DNA of 64,000 nt from Brevundimonas abyssalis TAR-001. GTDB lineage: Bacteria > Pseudomonadota > Alphaproteobacteria > Caulobacterales > Caulobacteraceae. Below are positions 39,828 to 48,127 of the stretch, piece by piece. Each line of letters starts with the position of its first letter. Position 1 is the stretch's first letter. The notes beneath the pieces were generated by a model. The model saw only the letters and a program-made list of their open reading frames with translations. It was not told the DNA's origin and did not search any database. The translations under genes were made by a program, and so were the position numbers. Where the stretch lies: positions 1 to 64,000 of the forward strand of contig NZ_BATC01000005.1 in NCBI RefSeq assembly GCF_000466985.1, in the 5' to 3' direction.

Positions 39828-40130
39828 CACGGTTCCCGTAGGGGGAGGCGGCGGCGCGAGGGCCGAAAAAACGAAAACCGCGCCGCCTCGGACCGATGAG
39901 ACGGGCCAAAGGGCTGCGCGGGCGGAATCAGGCTGGCGCCACTATAGCGCCCGGCGGTAGACTGCGCGGCGCCTATATCGCATGGGCGTGAAACGCACAA
40001 ACGCCGCAGCCCGGATGCGTCGGATTCGCAAGTGCGCCGCCTGTCCCCGGTTCCTGTTGCGTTCGCGCCGGGGCGGGCTATAGACGGCGCCGCGACCCGC
40101 CCGGGGGCGCGTCAGGAGTTGATGCTGCGA
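39828..40130. other. divergent intergenic region, no gene seen
   Basis: About 300 bases lie between the purC start and the DUF1476 start. Frames on the minus strand here are antisense or random. The region must hold two divergent promoters, but no consensus element is clear enough to name. Confidence 0.5.
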
Positions 40131-40580
40131 ATGACCACCTTTGACGAACGTGAAAAGGGCTTCGAGAACAAGTACGCCCTGGACCAGGAACAGGAATTCA
40201 AGGCCGTCGCCCGCCGCAACAAGCTGCTGGGCCTGTGGGCGGCCGAGAAGATGGGCCTGTCGGCTGAAAGCGCCGAAACCTATGCCGCCGCCGTTGTACG
40301 CGCCGATTTCGAGCAGCCGGGCGACGACGATGTGGTGCGCAAGGTCGCCGGCGACCTGAAGGGCTCGGGCCTGACGGTCTCGGAAGGCGAACTGCGCTCC
40401 AAGATGGATGAGTTGATGTCTCACGCCCGTGAGCAGATCCGGGCCGCTAAGGCCTTCTCCGGAAAGGATAAGGGCCGCACCCGGGGGAAAGTGCGGCCCT
40501 TGGAGTTCGAGGCGCCTGGGGGGATAAGGGCGACTCGATCCTTCTTCGCGCTGTCAAAACTGTCCGCGCGAATTCAGTAA
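40131..40580 (+). CDS. DUF1476 zeta-type F1-ATPase inhibitor, 3' end suspect
   Basis: The sequence TTFDEREKGFENKYALDQEQEFKAVARRNKLLG is the conserved start of DUF1476, the zeta subunit that inhibits F1Fo-ATPase in alphaproteobacteria. Family members have about 105-107 residues. The open frame here continues to 149, running straight through a perfect 11-base hairpin (40470-40501) and looking random after EQIRAAKA. One missing base near 40440 would place a TAA at 40448-40450 and give 106 residues. The true end is therefore probably 40450. An ATG at 40122 is an alternative start. Confidence 0.85.
   Translation: MTTFDEREKGFENKYALDQEQEFKAVARRNKLLGLWAAEKMGLSAESAETYAAAVVRADFEQPGDDDVVRKVAGDLKGSGLTVSEGELRSKMDELMSHAREQIRAAKAFSGKDKGRTRGKVRPLEFEAPGGIRATRSFFALSKLSARIQ
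40470..40501. terminator. hairpin terminator between the DUF1476 and fasciclin genes
   Basis: An 11-base perfect stem AAGGGCCGCAC/GTGCGGCCCTT has a 10-base loop. It lies between convergent genes. On the minus strand ATCCTTT follows; on the plus strand there is no T-run. It may serve both genes. Confidence 0.6.
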
Positions 40581-40611
40581 CGCGGCTATGTCAGTTTGGT
40601 TCTGACGAAAA

Positions 40612-41189
40612 TCAGTTCGGCATCACCACAGTGTCGATGGCGTGGATCACGCCGTTGGACGCGGCCACATCGGCCATGGCGATGGTCGAGGTGCCGCCGT
40701 TCTCGTCGGTGATGACCCACTGGCCGTTGCTTTCGCGCAGGGTCAGGGTTCCGCCTTCGACGGTTTCCAGTTCGACCGAGCCGTTGTTGGCTTCGGCGCG
40801 GCTGGCGATGTCGGCGGCCGTCAGACGGCCCGGCACCACGTGATAGGTCAGGACGCCTTGCAAGGCTTCGCGCTGCTCGGGCTGCAGCAGGGCCTGCAGG
40901 TCGGCCTCGGGGATCTTGTCGAAGGCGCATTGGTCGGGGCGAAGACCGTGAAGGGCCCGGCGCCGTTCAGGGTGCCGGCCAGGTCGGCGGCGGTGACGGC
41001 TTCGACCAGGGTGCTGAACTCGGGGTTGCCCTGGGCGACCTCGACCACGGTGCCTTCCGCGGCGGGCGTGGCAGGCTGCTCGGCGGTGGTTTCGCCGGTC
41101 ATCGTGGTGTCAGCGGGTTCTTCGCTGTTGCAGGCGGACAGGGCCAGCAGGGCGGCGGCGGACACGCCGGCGATCATGAAGGTACGCAT
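40612..41189 (-). pseudogene. fasciclin-domain lipoprotein with one frameshift
   Basis: A lipoprotein leader (MRTFMIAGVSAAALLALSAC) is followed by a Thr/Ala-rich linker and a FAS1 domain: NPEFSTLVEAVTAADLAGTL, GPFTVFAPTN, then in the other frame QGVLTYHVVPGRL and GVIHAIDTVVMP. The break is near 40926-40928, in APTN-AFDKIPEADL; one added base joins them into 192 residues. FAS1 proteins act in adhesion or surface interactions. The protein would be anchored in a membrane facing the periplasm. Confidence 0.85.
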
Positions 41190-41355
41190 CAGGTTTCTCT
41201 CCCAGCATCACCGCGTCGAATGGCGGCTCACAGGAGTTACTGATCGGGACCCCGAAAGGATGCGCTCGCGATCAAATAAATGTGCGCGGCGCGTGATCAG
41301 CGTCCGTCGATGAGGCTGAAAATTTCTTTCGGCCGAGCGCCGGTTTCAGGCGCTT

Positions 41356-41717
41356 TCACCACGTGCCCTGGACCCGCAAGGTGGTTCGCACGGTCCGTCC
41401 TTCGGCAGATGTGCCATCCGCGTGGATCCAGCGAAGATGGGACGCCATGCACTGAAAGACGGCCTCGTGGCGCTGGGCCGCGGGCGTGGGGTTCAGCACC
41501 TCGCAGCGCTCTGGCGACCCATCTGCGCCCACGACGCATTCCAGCAGGACCGTCGCGCCATAGAGGCGCAGACTGGCGTCCGCCGTCTGGCCGCTCCGGG
41601 AGCAGCGCTGAACCTCACGCTGGTTCATGGTCTGTTGAATAGCCGGCAGCTCCACCTCGGGACCCGCACGGCCGATTGCCCCAGCGCCACGGCGAACATC
41701 CACAGCATCAAGGGCAT
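41356..41717 (-). pseudogene. exported TonB C-terminal-like protein with one frameshift
   Basis: An ATG after GGAG, 15 bases past the purB stop, opens a leader MPLMLWMFAVALGQSA that is clearly a signal peptide but soon hits a stop. The downstream frame reads GPEVELPAIQQTMNQREV and then LYGATVLLECVVGADGSPERCEVLN and VRTTLRVQGTW, which resembles a TonB C-terminal domain. The frames join near 41661-41667 with one base added, giving about 120 residues. There is no long proline arm, so it is not a classical TonB. It probably shares the purB transcript. Confidence 0.6.
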
Positions 41718-41731
41718 TCAAGGCTCCCTGC

Positions 41732-43030
41732 TCAGTCGCCGAACACGCGCTGAAACACCGTGTCCACGTGCTTGGTGTGGTAGCCCAGATCAAACAGGGC
41801 CTCCAGATCAGCGTCGGCCAGGGTCACGCGCTCGTCGGCCTTGAGGAATTCCAGGAACCGGCCCTCGCCGCGCCAGACCTTCATGGCGTTCTCCTGCACC
41901 GCCGCATAGGCGTCCTCGCGGCTGATGCCCGCCTGGGTCAGGGCCAGCATGACGCGCTGCGAGAACACCAGCCCGCCCAGACGGTCCAGGTTCTTCTGCA
42001 TGTTCTCGGGATAGACGTTCAGCCGCTCGATCACGCCCGCCATCCGGTGCAGGGCGAAGTCCAGATGCACGGTGGCGTCCGGGCCGATGCCCCGCTCCAC
42101 CGAGGAGTGGCTGATGTCCCGTTCGTGCCACAGCGCAACATTTTCCATTGCGGGGGTCACGGCGGAGCGGACCAGACGGGCCAGGCCGGTCAGGTTCTCG
42201 GTCAGGATCGGGTTGCGTTTGTGCGGCATGGCCGACGAGCCCTTCTGGCCCTTGTCGAAGAATTCCTCGGCCTCCAGCACCTCGGTGCGCTGCAGGTGGC
42301 GGATTTCGGTGGCCAGACGCTCGATGGACGAGGCCACCACGCCCAGGGCCGCGAAATAGGCGGCGTGGCGGTCGCGCGGGATGACCTGGGTCGAGACCGG
42401 CTCCACCGACAGACCCATCTGTTCGGCCACATAGACCTCAACCGCCGGGTCCACATTGGCGAAGGTGCCCACGGCGCCCGAGATGGCGCAGGTGGCGATC
42501 TCCTCGCGCGCCGTCACCAGACGGCGGCGCGCCCGCTGGAACTCGGCGTGATAGCCGGCCAGCTTCAGACCGAAGGTCACCGGCTCGGCGTGGATGCCGT
42601 GCGACCGACCCACGGTGACGGTGTATTTGTGCTCCTTGGCACGGGTCTCCAGCGCCGCCAGGACCCGGTCCACGCCCGCCAGCAGCAGGTCGGAGGCGCG
42701 GGCCAGCTGGACCGCGAAACAGGTGTCCAGCACGTCCGAGGAGGTCATGCCCTGGTGCAGGAAGCGGGCTTCCTCGCCCACCGTCTCCGACACATGGGTC
42801 AGGAAGGCGATCACGTCGTGCTTGGTGGTGCGCTCGATCTCGTCGATGCGGTCGGCGTCCCAGACCACGTCCTTGCCCTTGGCCCACAGGGCCTCGGCGG
42901 CCGCCTTCGGGATGACGCCCAGCTCGGCCATCTTGGTGGCGGCATGGGCCTCGATCTCGAACCAGATCGAATATTTGGTCTCCTGGGACCAGATGGCGAC
43001 GGCTTCGGGGCGGGAATAGCGGATGATCAT
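41732..43030 (-). CDS. purB: adenylosuccinate lyase
   Basis: PurB carries out two eliminations in purine synthesis (SAICAR to AICAR, and adenylosuccinate to AMP). The start is the ATG of MIIRYSRPEAVAIWS, giving 432 residues. The superfamily signature GSSAMPHKRNP is present near residue 262, along with the catalytic His region SHGIHAEP and MTSSDVLDT. A TonB-C-like gene follows after 15 bases. The GST gene is divergent. Confidence 0.96.
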   Translation of the reverse strand: MIIRYSRPEAVAIWSQETKYSIWFEIEAHAATKMAELGVIPKAAAEALWAKGKDVVWDADRIDEIERTTKHDVIAFLTHVSETVGEEARFLHQGMTSSDVLDTCFAVQLARASDLLLAGVDRVLAALETRAKEHKYTVTVGRSHGIHAEPVTFGLKLAGYHAEFQRARRRLVTAREEIATCAISGAVGTFANVDPAVEVYVAEQMGLSVEPVSTQVIPRDRHAAYFAALGVVASSIERLATEIRHLQRTEVLEAEEFFDKGQKGSSAMPHKRNPILTENLTGLARLVRSAVTPAMENVALWHERDISHSSVERGIGPDATVHLDFALHRMAGVIERLNVYPENMQKNLDRLGGLVFSQRVMLALTQAGISREDAYAAVQENAMKVWRGEGRFLEFLKADERVTLADADLEALFDLGYHTKHVDTVFQRVFGD

Positions 43031-43121
43031 GGGCGCCGTTTCGGTCGCCGGGGCCGGGGAGTCAAGGTTGCGGCGAATCCGGGCCGGGTCCATTCAGGCG
43101 CGGACAGCAAGGGAGCCCGTC

Positions 43122-43778
43122 ATGAAGCTGATCCTGGGAGACAAGGCCTATTCCACCTGGTCGCTGCGGCCGTGGCTGGTGCTGAGGCGGTGCGGGGCGG
43201 ATTTCAACGAGGTCATGGTGCCCCTGAACCGCCCCGACACGGCCGAGGCCATCGCCCGCCACGCCCCGGCGGGCAAGGTGCCCGCGCTTCAGGTGGACGG
43301 CGTCACCATCTGGGATTCCTTGGCCATCACCCTGTGGGCCGAGGAGCGGTTTCCCGACGTGGCCCTGTGGCCCGCCGATGCAAAAGCCCGCTGGGTGGCG
43401 CGGTCCACGGTGTGCGAGATGCACTCGGCCTTCGGGACCCTGCGGGGCGAGCTGGGCATGGCGCCGGACCATCCCATGTGCGTGGTGCAGGACCAGCCCC
43501 ACGTCCCGTCCGAGGCCCTGTCCGCCGACATCCGCCGCATGATCGCCATGTGGAAGGACGCGAAGGCCCGCTTCGGCCAGAACGGGCCGTTCCTGTTCGG
43601 CGACTGGTCCGTGGCCGACGCCTTCTTCACCCCCGTGGCCGCGCGCTTCCGCCATTTCCGCATCGACCTGAACGCCCACGGCGATGACGGCACGGCGAAG
43701 GCCTATATAGACGCCCTGCTGAGCCAGCCGGACTTTCTGGACTGGGAAGCGGCGGGCCGGGCGGAACTGGCCGCCTGA
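43122..43778 (+). CDS. glutathione S-transferase family protein
   Basis: The chosen start MKLILGDKAYSTWSLRPWLV has a nearby GGGAG site and gives 218 residues. SxWSLRP is the glutathione-activating Ser region of the zeta-like branch seen in many Proteobacteria. APAGKVPAL and IWDSLAITLWAEE are the binding loops. The C-terminal domain includes FGDWSVADAFFTPVAARF. The role is probably cytoplasmic thiol chemistry. Its end abuts the convergent GNAT gene. Confidence 0.87.
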   Translation: MKLILGDKAYSTWSLRPWLVLRRCGADFNEVMVPLNRPDTAEAIARHAPAGKVPALQVDGVTIWDSLAITLWAEERFPDVALWPADAKARWVARSTVCEMHSAFGTLRGELGMAPDHPMCVVQDQPHVPSEALSADIRRMIAMWKDAKARFGQNGPFLFGDWSVADAFFTPVAARFRHFRIDLNAHGDDGTAKAYIDALLSQPDFLDWEAAGRAELAA

Positions 43779-44333
43779 TCAACCACCCCCGCGCGGCCGC
43801 TCCAGCAGGATCACCTCGGACCCCTTGTACTGGGTCGCGGCGTAAGGGGCGTAGCCGAAGCGGTCGGCCAGCCGCAGGGACGGCTGGTTGTCCGGCGCGA
43901 TCATGCAGACGGTGCGGGGCGGATCCAGCACCGCCTCCACCCAGTCCAGCGCTGCGCCCACGGCCTCGGACGCCAGACCCTGCCGCTGGGTCCAGGGCGC
44001 CATGACCCAGCCGCCCTCGGGCGCGTCCCCGAACGACGGGCTCATCTCGCGCCGGAAATCAGCGAACCCCGCCACGCCCGCATAGGTGCCCGTGGCCTTC
44101 ATGCGCACGGTCCACAGGCCATAGCCCAGTGTGACCCAGTGGCCGACATCGCGCAGCAGCCGGTTCCAGCAGTCCTCCTCGCTGAACGGCCGCCCGCCGA
44201 TGTGGCGATAGACGTCCGGCTCGCGCCAGAGAGCCGCCACATCGGGCAGGTCGGTCAGGGAGACCGGCGTCATGACCAGCCGCGCCGTCTCCAGGGTGGT
44301 CGAGCGCACCGGCGGTCCCATGGATTCGATCAT
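43779..44333 (-). CDS. GNAT N-acetyltransferase (RimJ/RimL-like)
   Basis: The 184-residue protein begins with LETARLVMTPVSLTDLPDVAALW, the usual start of the RimJ/RimL group. The acetyl-CoA region WTQRQGLASEAVGAALDW and the end MIAPDNQPSLRLADRFGY are complete. Members acetylate protein N-termini, aminoglycosides or small amines; the substrate is not clear. Its ATG shares a base with the radC stop (TGATG), so it was once coupled to radC, now truncated. Confidence 0.88.
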   Translation of the reverse strand: MIESMGPPVRSTTLETARLVMTPVSLTDLPDVAALWREPDVYRHIGGRPFSEEDCWNRLLRDVGHWVTLGYGLWTVRMKATGTYAGVAGFADFRREMSPSFGDAPEGGWVMAPWTQRQGLASEAVGAALDWVEAVLDPPRTVCMIAPDNQPSLRLADRFGYAPYAATQYKGSEVILLERPRGGG

Positions 44334-44507
44334 CACATCAACCCCAGTTGCCGGAAGCTGGAGACGCCTTCGCGGCCCACGATCAGATGATCGTGCACCT
44401 CGACGCCGAGGGAGCGGGCGGCTTCGACGATCTGTTTCGTCATCTGAATGTCGGCGCGGCTGGGCGTCGGGTCGCCGGACGGATGGTTGTGCACAAGTAA
44501 TTCACAA
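44333..44507 (-). pseudogene. radC: 3' fragment of radC (JAB/MPN-domain protein)
   Basis: The C-terminal 58 residues of RadC remain: [17 protein letters not shown], which holds the HxH-type metal site, [22 protein letters not shown] and the end FRQLGLM. Full-length RadC has over 200 residues. Upstream of LLVHNHP the frame runs 33 codons into unrelated AT-richer sequence, so the 5' three quarters has been lost. The junction at about 44,505 marks the edge between core and accessory DNA. The metal site remains, but the protein is unlikely to be functional. Confidence 0.88.
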
Positions 44508-45250
44508 TCAACCTTCCCTCTATTTTTGAACGATAAAAGCAAGTTCGACAGCCTGGCGAGGCATGTGTTAAGGTCATGTCCGCAAAGAATGGCCGTGAAC
44601 CTCATGATTATTCACCGTCTATCATCATAATTCATAGCAAACTGCGACGGGCGGCGAAAGTGGGTTTCAAACATTTTTCTCTGTCTTAATTTTTGCCAAC
44701 GTGCATCAGAAATGCCGATTAACACGCTTCTGGTATGATGGAGCCGGCGCGAGCCTTCCTTAGCTTCGATCGCACGCCGTCGGGCAGGGGAGGGCGCCCG
44801 GAGTTAGGTTTCGCGCTCGGGGGTTCAGGGCTCATCGGACGCGAGGTCGCTAGGCTTTGCGGACGCATATCGACCTTTGCGCTTCCTTCCGAGTGCCGCG
44901 ATGGCGGTTTGGATATCCCAGCTTCGCAATCTTGGATTTGACCGGCACCTTAGGCGTGAAGCGGCGTGAGACCACCCGCGCCTGCGCGGGTTTTACCTTC
45001 CGGGGCTGGGAGGGATAAGGCGTGGCGGGGGGCTACGCCCCGGGACGTCGATGGGAAAAGCGAATGATTGGTCATATCGATTTTGCCGTGCGCGGCCTGG
45101 TGAGGCGCAGGTGCACCATCGTAATGATATACTATAAATGACTCGAGGATGATGGAAGTTCTCCCCGGTCTGATGACAGTAATTCTGCGGCGATGAACCC
45201 GTAACTTATAACACATTGCACAATGAGGCAGACCGGCCTATCTGACCGCC
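44508..45250. other. gene-poor junction region at the edge of the accessory segment
   Basis: Roughly 740 bases contain no convincing gene. The first 250 bases are visibly AT-richer than the neighbours. A 68-codon frame at 44735-44941 has no ribosome site or recognisable sequence. One terminator-like hairpin lies at 44974-44994. The AT-rich stretch near 45195-45225 (GTAACTTATAACACATTGCAC) is a candidate promoter area for the metal operon. No transposase or integrase fragment was seen. Confidence 0.6.
44974..44994 (+). terminator. terminator-like hairpin in the junction region
   Basis: The stem ACCCGCG/CGCGGGT with a CCTG loop is followed by TTT on the plus strand. No intact gene precedes it, so it may be left over from a deleted gene. 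Confidence 0.6.
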
Positions 45251-45604
45251 ATGGCCGCGAAGAGATCGTCCTGGTTGTCGCTCTACGCCGTGATCGCACT
45301 GTTGGTCGCGGTGTTTGTCGCGCCGACCGTGGATGCGGCCGCCTGCGCGCCGGAAGCGTCCTTCGCCGCAGCGCATATGGTCGATGATCACTCAAGCGAC
45401 GGCGCCAGCGAGGATGACGCTGGGGAGCGGGGCGGCGACCATGGCCTGTGCTCGCACGGCCATTGCCACCACGGCGGCGCGGCGCGTGTCGATACCGCTT
45501 CCGAGGCCGTCAGGATGACGCTGAGCGAGGAACGGCCGCCGTTCGTCGACGATTCCGCGCCGTCCGGCGCTATCGAAGGACTGAAGCGCCCTCCAAGGGC
45601 CTGA
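45251..45604 (+). CDS. His-rich exported metal-binding protein (CzcI-like)
   Basis: This 117-residue protein has an N-terminal hydrophobic leader (SLYAVIALLVAVFVAPTVDA) and a periplasmic part with a dense His/Cys cluster, HGLCSHGHCHHGG near residues 72-84. Small His-rich exported proteins of this kind (for example CzcI) precede czcCBA operons and are thought to affect metal sensing or buffering. Sequence similarity to CzcI itself is only in layout. It is the first gene of the efflux operon, with 56 bases before czcC. Confidence 0.6.
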   Translation: MAAKRSSWLSLYAVIALLVAVFVAPTVDAAACAPEASFAAAHMVDDHSSDGASEDDAGERGGDHGLCSHGHCHHGGAARVDTASEAVRMTLSEERPPFVDDSAPSGAIEGLKRPPRA

Positions 45605-45660
45605 CCGCGAGACCGCGCCGTCGCGGGCGCACTTGCTGTCAGACCTTTGGATAATGACCC

Positions 45661-46914
45661 ATGCCTGCATTCCATCGCCGGCGGCCGCCCATCGCGGCCA
45701 GCTGCGCCCTCGTCGCCCTTGTGACGGCGATCTCCAGCCCTGCCTGGGCTGATCCCGCTCCGTCCTACGCCCAGCTCCTGGCTCGGCTCGATCAAACCCC
45801 GGCCGCCACAGAGGCCTTGGCCCTGGAAGACGCCGCCGAGGCGCGTGTCCGTCAGGCGCGGGTGCGGCCCAATCCCACTGTCTCGCTCGAAGCGGAGAAT
45901 GTCCTCGGCTCGGGCCCCTTCTCGGGGTTCGGCGGCGCCGACACCACCCTGTCGGTCAGCCAGGACCTCGAACTGTTCGGCCGGCGCGGCGCACGCATCG
46001 ACGCCGCCCGCGCCGACGCGAGGACCGCTACCCTGCGGCGCGACCTTGCCGTGGTGGATGCGGCAGGCCGTCTGGCCTTGGCCTATGCCGAGGCCGAAGC
46101 GGCGGAACGCCGCGCCGCGCTCGCCGACGAGACCCTGACCCTCACCTTGGCCGATGCGCGTGCCGCGCTGGTTTTGGTCGAGGAAGGCCGTGAGCCGCTG
46201 TTGCGGGGCATCCAGGGCGAAAGCGAAGCCGCCGCCGCCCGCGCGACCGCCGACGAGGCCGCCGCCGAGCGCGACGCCGCCTTCGCCCGGCTCACCGCCG
46301 TCGCCCAGCTTGCCGCGCCGGTGACCTCCATCCCAGCCACGCTGCTGGATCAGACGCCCGCCTCGGCCGCTGCGGCGGCGGAAGGCCCGCCGACCGTGCG
46401 GGTCGCCGAAGCCGAGCGGCAAGCAGCCGAGCGGCGGATCGCGGTCGAACGCACCCGGGCCCGCCCCGACATCTCCGCCAGCGTCGGGGTCCGCCGCTTC
46501 GAGGCCGAGGACGCCAACGCCTTCGTCTTCGGCCTCAGCGTGCCGTTGCCGCTGTTCGACCGCAATCGGGGCAATATCGACGCGGCCAGGGCGGAGTTTC
46601 GCGCCGCCGACGCCCGGCTCGCAAGCGCCCGGCAAGACGCCCAGGCCGACCGGGCGGCGGCCGAGGCCCGCCTCGCCGCATCGGTCAGCCGGGTGCGCGC
46701 GGCCGACGCCGGGGTGACCTCGGCCGAGGAGGCCTATCGGCTATCGCGCATCGGCTTTGAGGCCGGGCGCATCTCCCAGCTCGAGCTGCGCGCCACCCGA
46801 ACCGCGCTCGTCAGCGCCAGAACCGCCGCCGTCGACGCTCGCCTCGCGCGCGTCAGGGCGGAGATTGACCTCGCGCGCCAGGACGGCCGCGCTCCCTTCG
46901 AAGGACCTCAATGA
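45661..46914 (+). CDS. czcC: CzcC-type outer membrane efflux protein (TolC family)
   Basis: The 417-residue protein has a signal peptide (ALVALVTAISSPAWA) and the TolC-type helical repeats (ARVRQARVRPNPTVSLEAENV, then GLSVPLPLFDRNRGNIDAARAE, a duplicated OEP signature). It forms the outer-membrane channel of a three-part cation efflux pump. The ATG overlap with czcB indicates coupling. Codon use and GC content are similar to the core, though the operon sits inside the accessory segment. Confidence 0.88.
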   Translation: MPAFHRRRPPIAASCALVALVTAISSPAWADPAPSYAQLLARLDQTPAATEALALEDAAEARVRQARVRPNPTVSLEAENVLGSGPFSGFGGADTTLSVSQDLELFGRRGARIDAARADARTATLRRDLAVVDAAGRLALAYAEAEAAERRAALADETLTLTLADARAALVLVEEGREPLLRGIQGESEAAAARATADEAAAERDAAFARLTAVAQLAAPVTSIPATLLDQTPASAAAAAEGPPTVRVAEAERQAAERRIAVERTRARPDISASVGVRRFEAEDANAFVFGLSVPLPLFDRNRGNIDAARAEFRAADARLASARQDAQADRAAAEARLAASVSRVRAADAGVTSAEEAYRLSRIGFEAGRISQLELRATRTALVSARTAAVDARLARVRAEIDLARQDGRAPFEGPQ

Positions 46915-48113
46915 TGCGCAAGCGCATGACCGACAAACCCGTACTGATCGGCGGCGCAGCCGCTCTCGCCCTCGTCGTCGCCGTCGGCGGCTATTTCGTC
47001 TTGACCCCGGACGATCGTGAGACCGCCCAGGTCGAGGCCGCCCACAGCGAAGGGGACGGCGATACCCACGAAGGCGAAGCCGGACATGAAGGCGAAGAGG
47101 CCCGCGAGGGGTTCGTCGCCCTCGACGCCGAACAGATCCAGGCCTCCAACATAACCGTCGTCGCCCTGGGACGCGGCGGTGGCACGGAGACCCAGCTCTC
47201 CGGCCGCGTCGAGCCCATGGTCGATTCCCGCGCGGCGGTCGCCGCCGCGGTCGGCGGGCGCGTCGAACGGGTTCTTGTCGCGCCGGGCCAGTCAGTCCGT
47301 GCCGGCCAGGCCCTGGCCAGCCTGGTCAGCGGCGACGCCGCGACTTTCCGCGCGGACGCCGATTCAGCCGCAGCCGGTGCCGAAGCCGCGCGCCTCGCCT
47401 ATCAGCGCAATCGCAATCTCGCCGACCAGGGTATCGTCGCGCGTCAGGAGGTAGAGGCGTCCCGGGCGCAGATGTTGAGCGCCGAGGCCGCGACCCGCGC
47501 CGCGCGCGCCCGATCCGCCGCCGCCGGCTCGCCCAACGCCTCCGGGCGGCTCAGCGTCTCCAGCCCGATCTCCGGAGTGGTGACTTCGGTCCAGGTGGGT
47601 CCCGGCGGCTTCGTCCCCCAGGGCGGCGTCGTTGCCGAGGTGACCAACCCGGCGCGAGTCGAGTTGGTGTTCAATGCGCCGCCTGCCCTTGCAGCCCAGG
47701 CGCGCGTCGGCTCGCCGCTCCGGGTCACCGGACCGACCGGCGAGTTCGACGCCGTCGTCAGCGGCGTCGCCGCCGGCGCGGGTGGAGATAGCGGAGCCAC
47801 GCTCATCCGCGCGCGTCCGACCGGCGGGGGCCTGCCCCCAACGGGCTCCGCCGTCACCGGCGCCATCGTCACCGGCGACGCCGCAGGCGCGCTGACCGTG
47901 CCGAGCGACGCCGTGCAGACGGTCGAGGGGCAGACCGTGGTGTTCGTGCACGTCGCGGGCGGCTTCCAGGCCACGCCGGTCCTCGCCGGACGGCAGGCGG
48001 GCGGGCGCACCGAAATCCTGCGTGGTCTCGACGGCGACGAGCGTATCGCCGGAACCGGCGCCTTCTTGCTCAAGGCCGAACTGGCCAAGGGCGAAGCCGA
48101 GCACGGTCACTGA
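46911..48113 (+). CDS. czcB: CzcB-type periplasmic adaptor protein
   Basis: The 400-residue membrane fusion protein has an N-terminal anchor or signal (VLIGGAAALALVVAVGGYFVL) and an acidic His-containing stretch (HSEGDGDTHEGEAGHEGEE) that may bind metal. A biotinyl-lipoyl-like hairpin follows with GGRVERVLVAPGQSVRAGQALASL, then a coiled hairpin and beta-barrel domains. It links CzcA to CzcC. The His/Glu region is typical of heavy-metal rather than drug adaptors. Its stop is 14 bases before czcA. Confidence 0.88.
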   Translation: MMRKRMTDKPVLIGGAAALALVVAVGGYFVLTPDDRETAQVEAAHSEGDGDTHEGEAGHEGEEAREGFVALDAEQIQASNITVVALGRGGGTETQLSGRVEPMVDSRAAVAAAVGGRVERVLVAPGQSVRAGQALASLVSGDAATFRADADSAAAGAEAARLAYQRNRNLADQGIVARQEVEASRAQMLSAEAATRAARARSAAAGSPNASGRLSVSSPISGVVTSVQVGPGGFVPQGGVVAEVTNPARVELVFNAPPALAAQARVGSPLRVTGPTGEFDAVVSGVAAGAGGDSGATLIRARPTGGGLPPTGSAVTGAIVTGDAAGALTVPSDAVQTVEGQTVVFVHVAGGFQATPVLAGRQAGGRTEILRGLDGDERIAGTGAFLLKAELAKGEAEHGH

Positions 48114-48127
48114 GGGAGGGCGGGATC

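Noticed and set aside
39942-40424. 160-codon minus-strand ORF near purC
   Set aside because: It is antisense to the DUF1476 gene, which matches a conserved family.
44735-44941. 68-codon ORF in the gap after radC
   Set aside because: There is no ribosome site and no recognisable sequence. It lies in a region that looks like junction debris.
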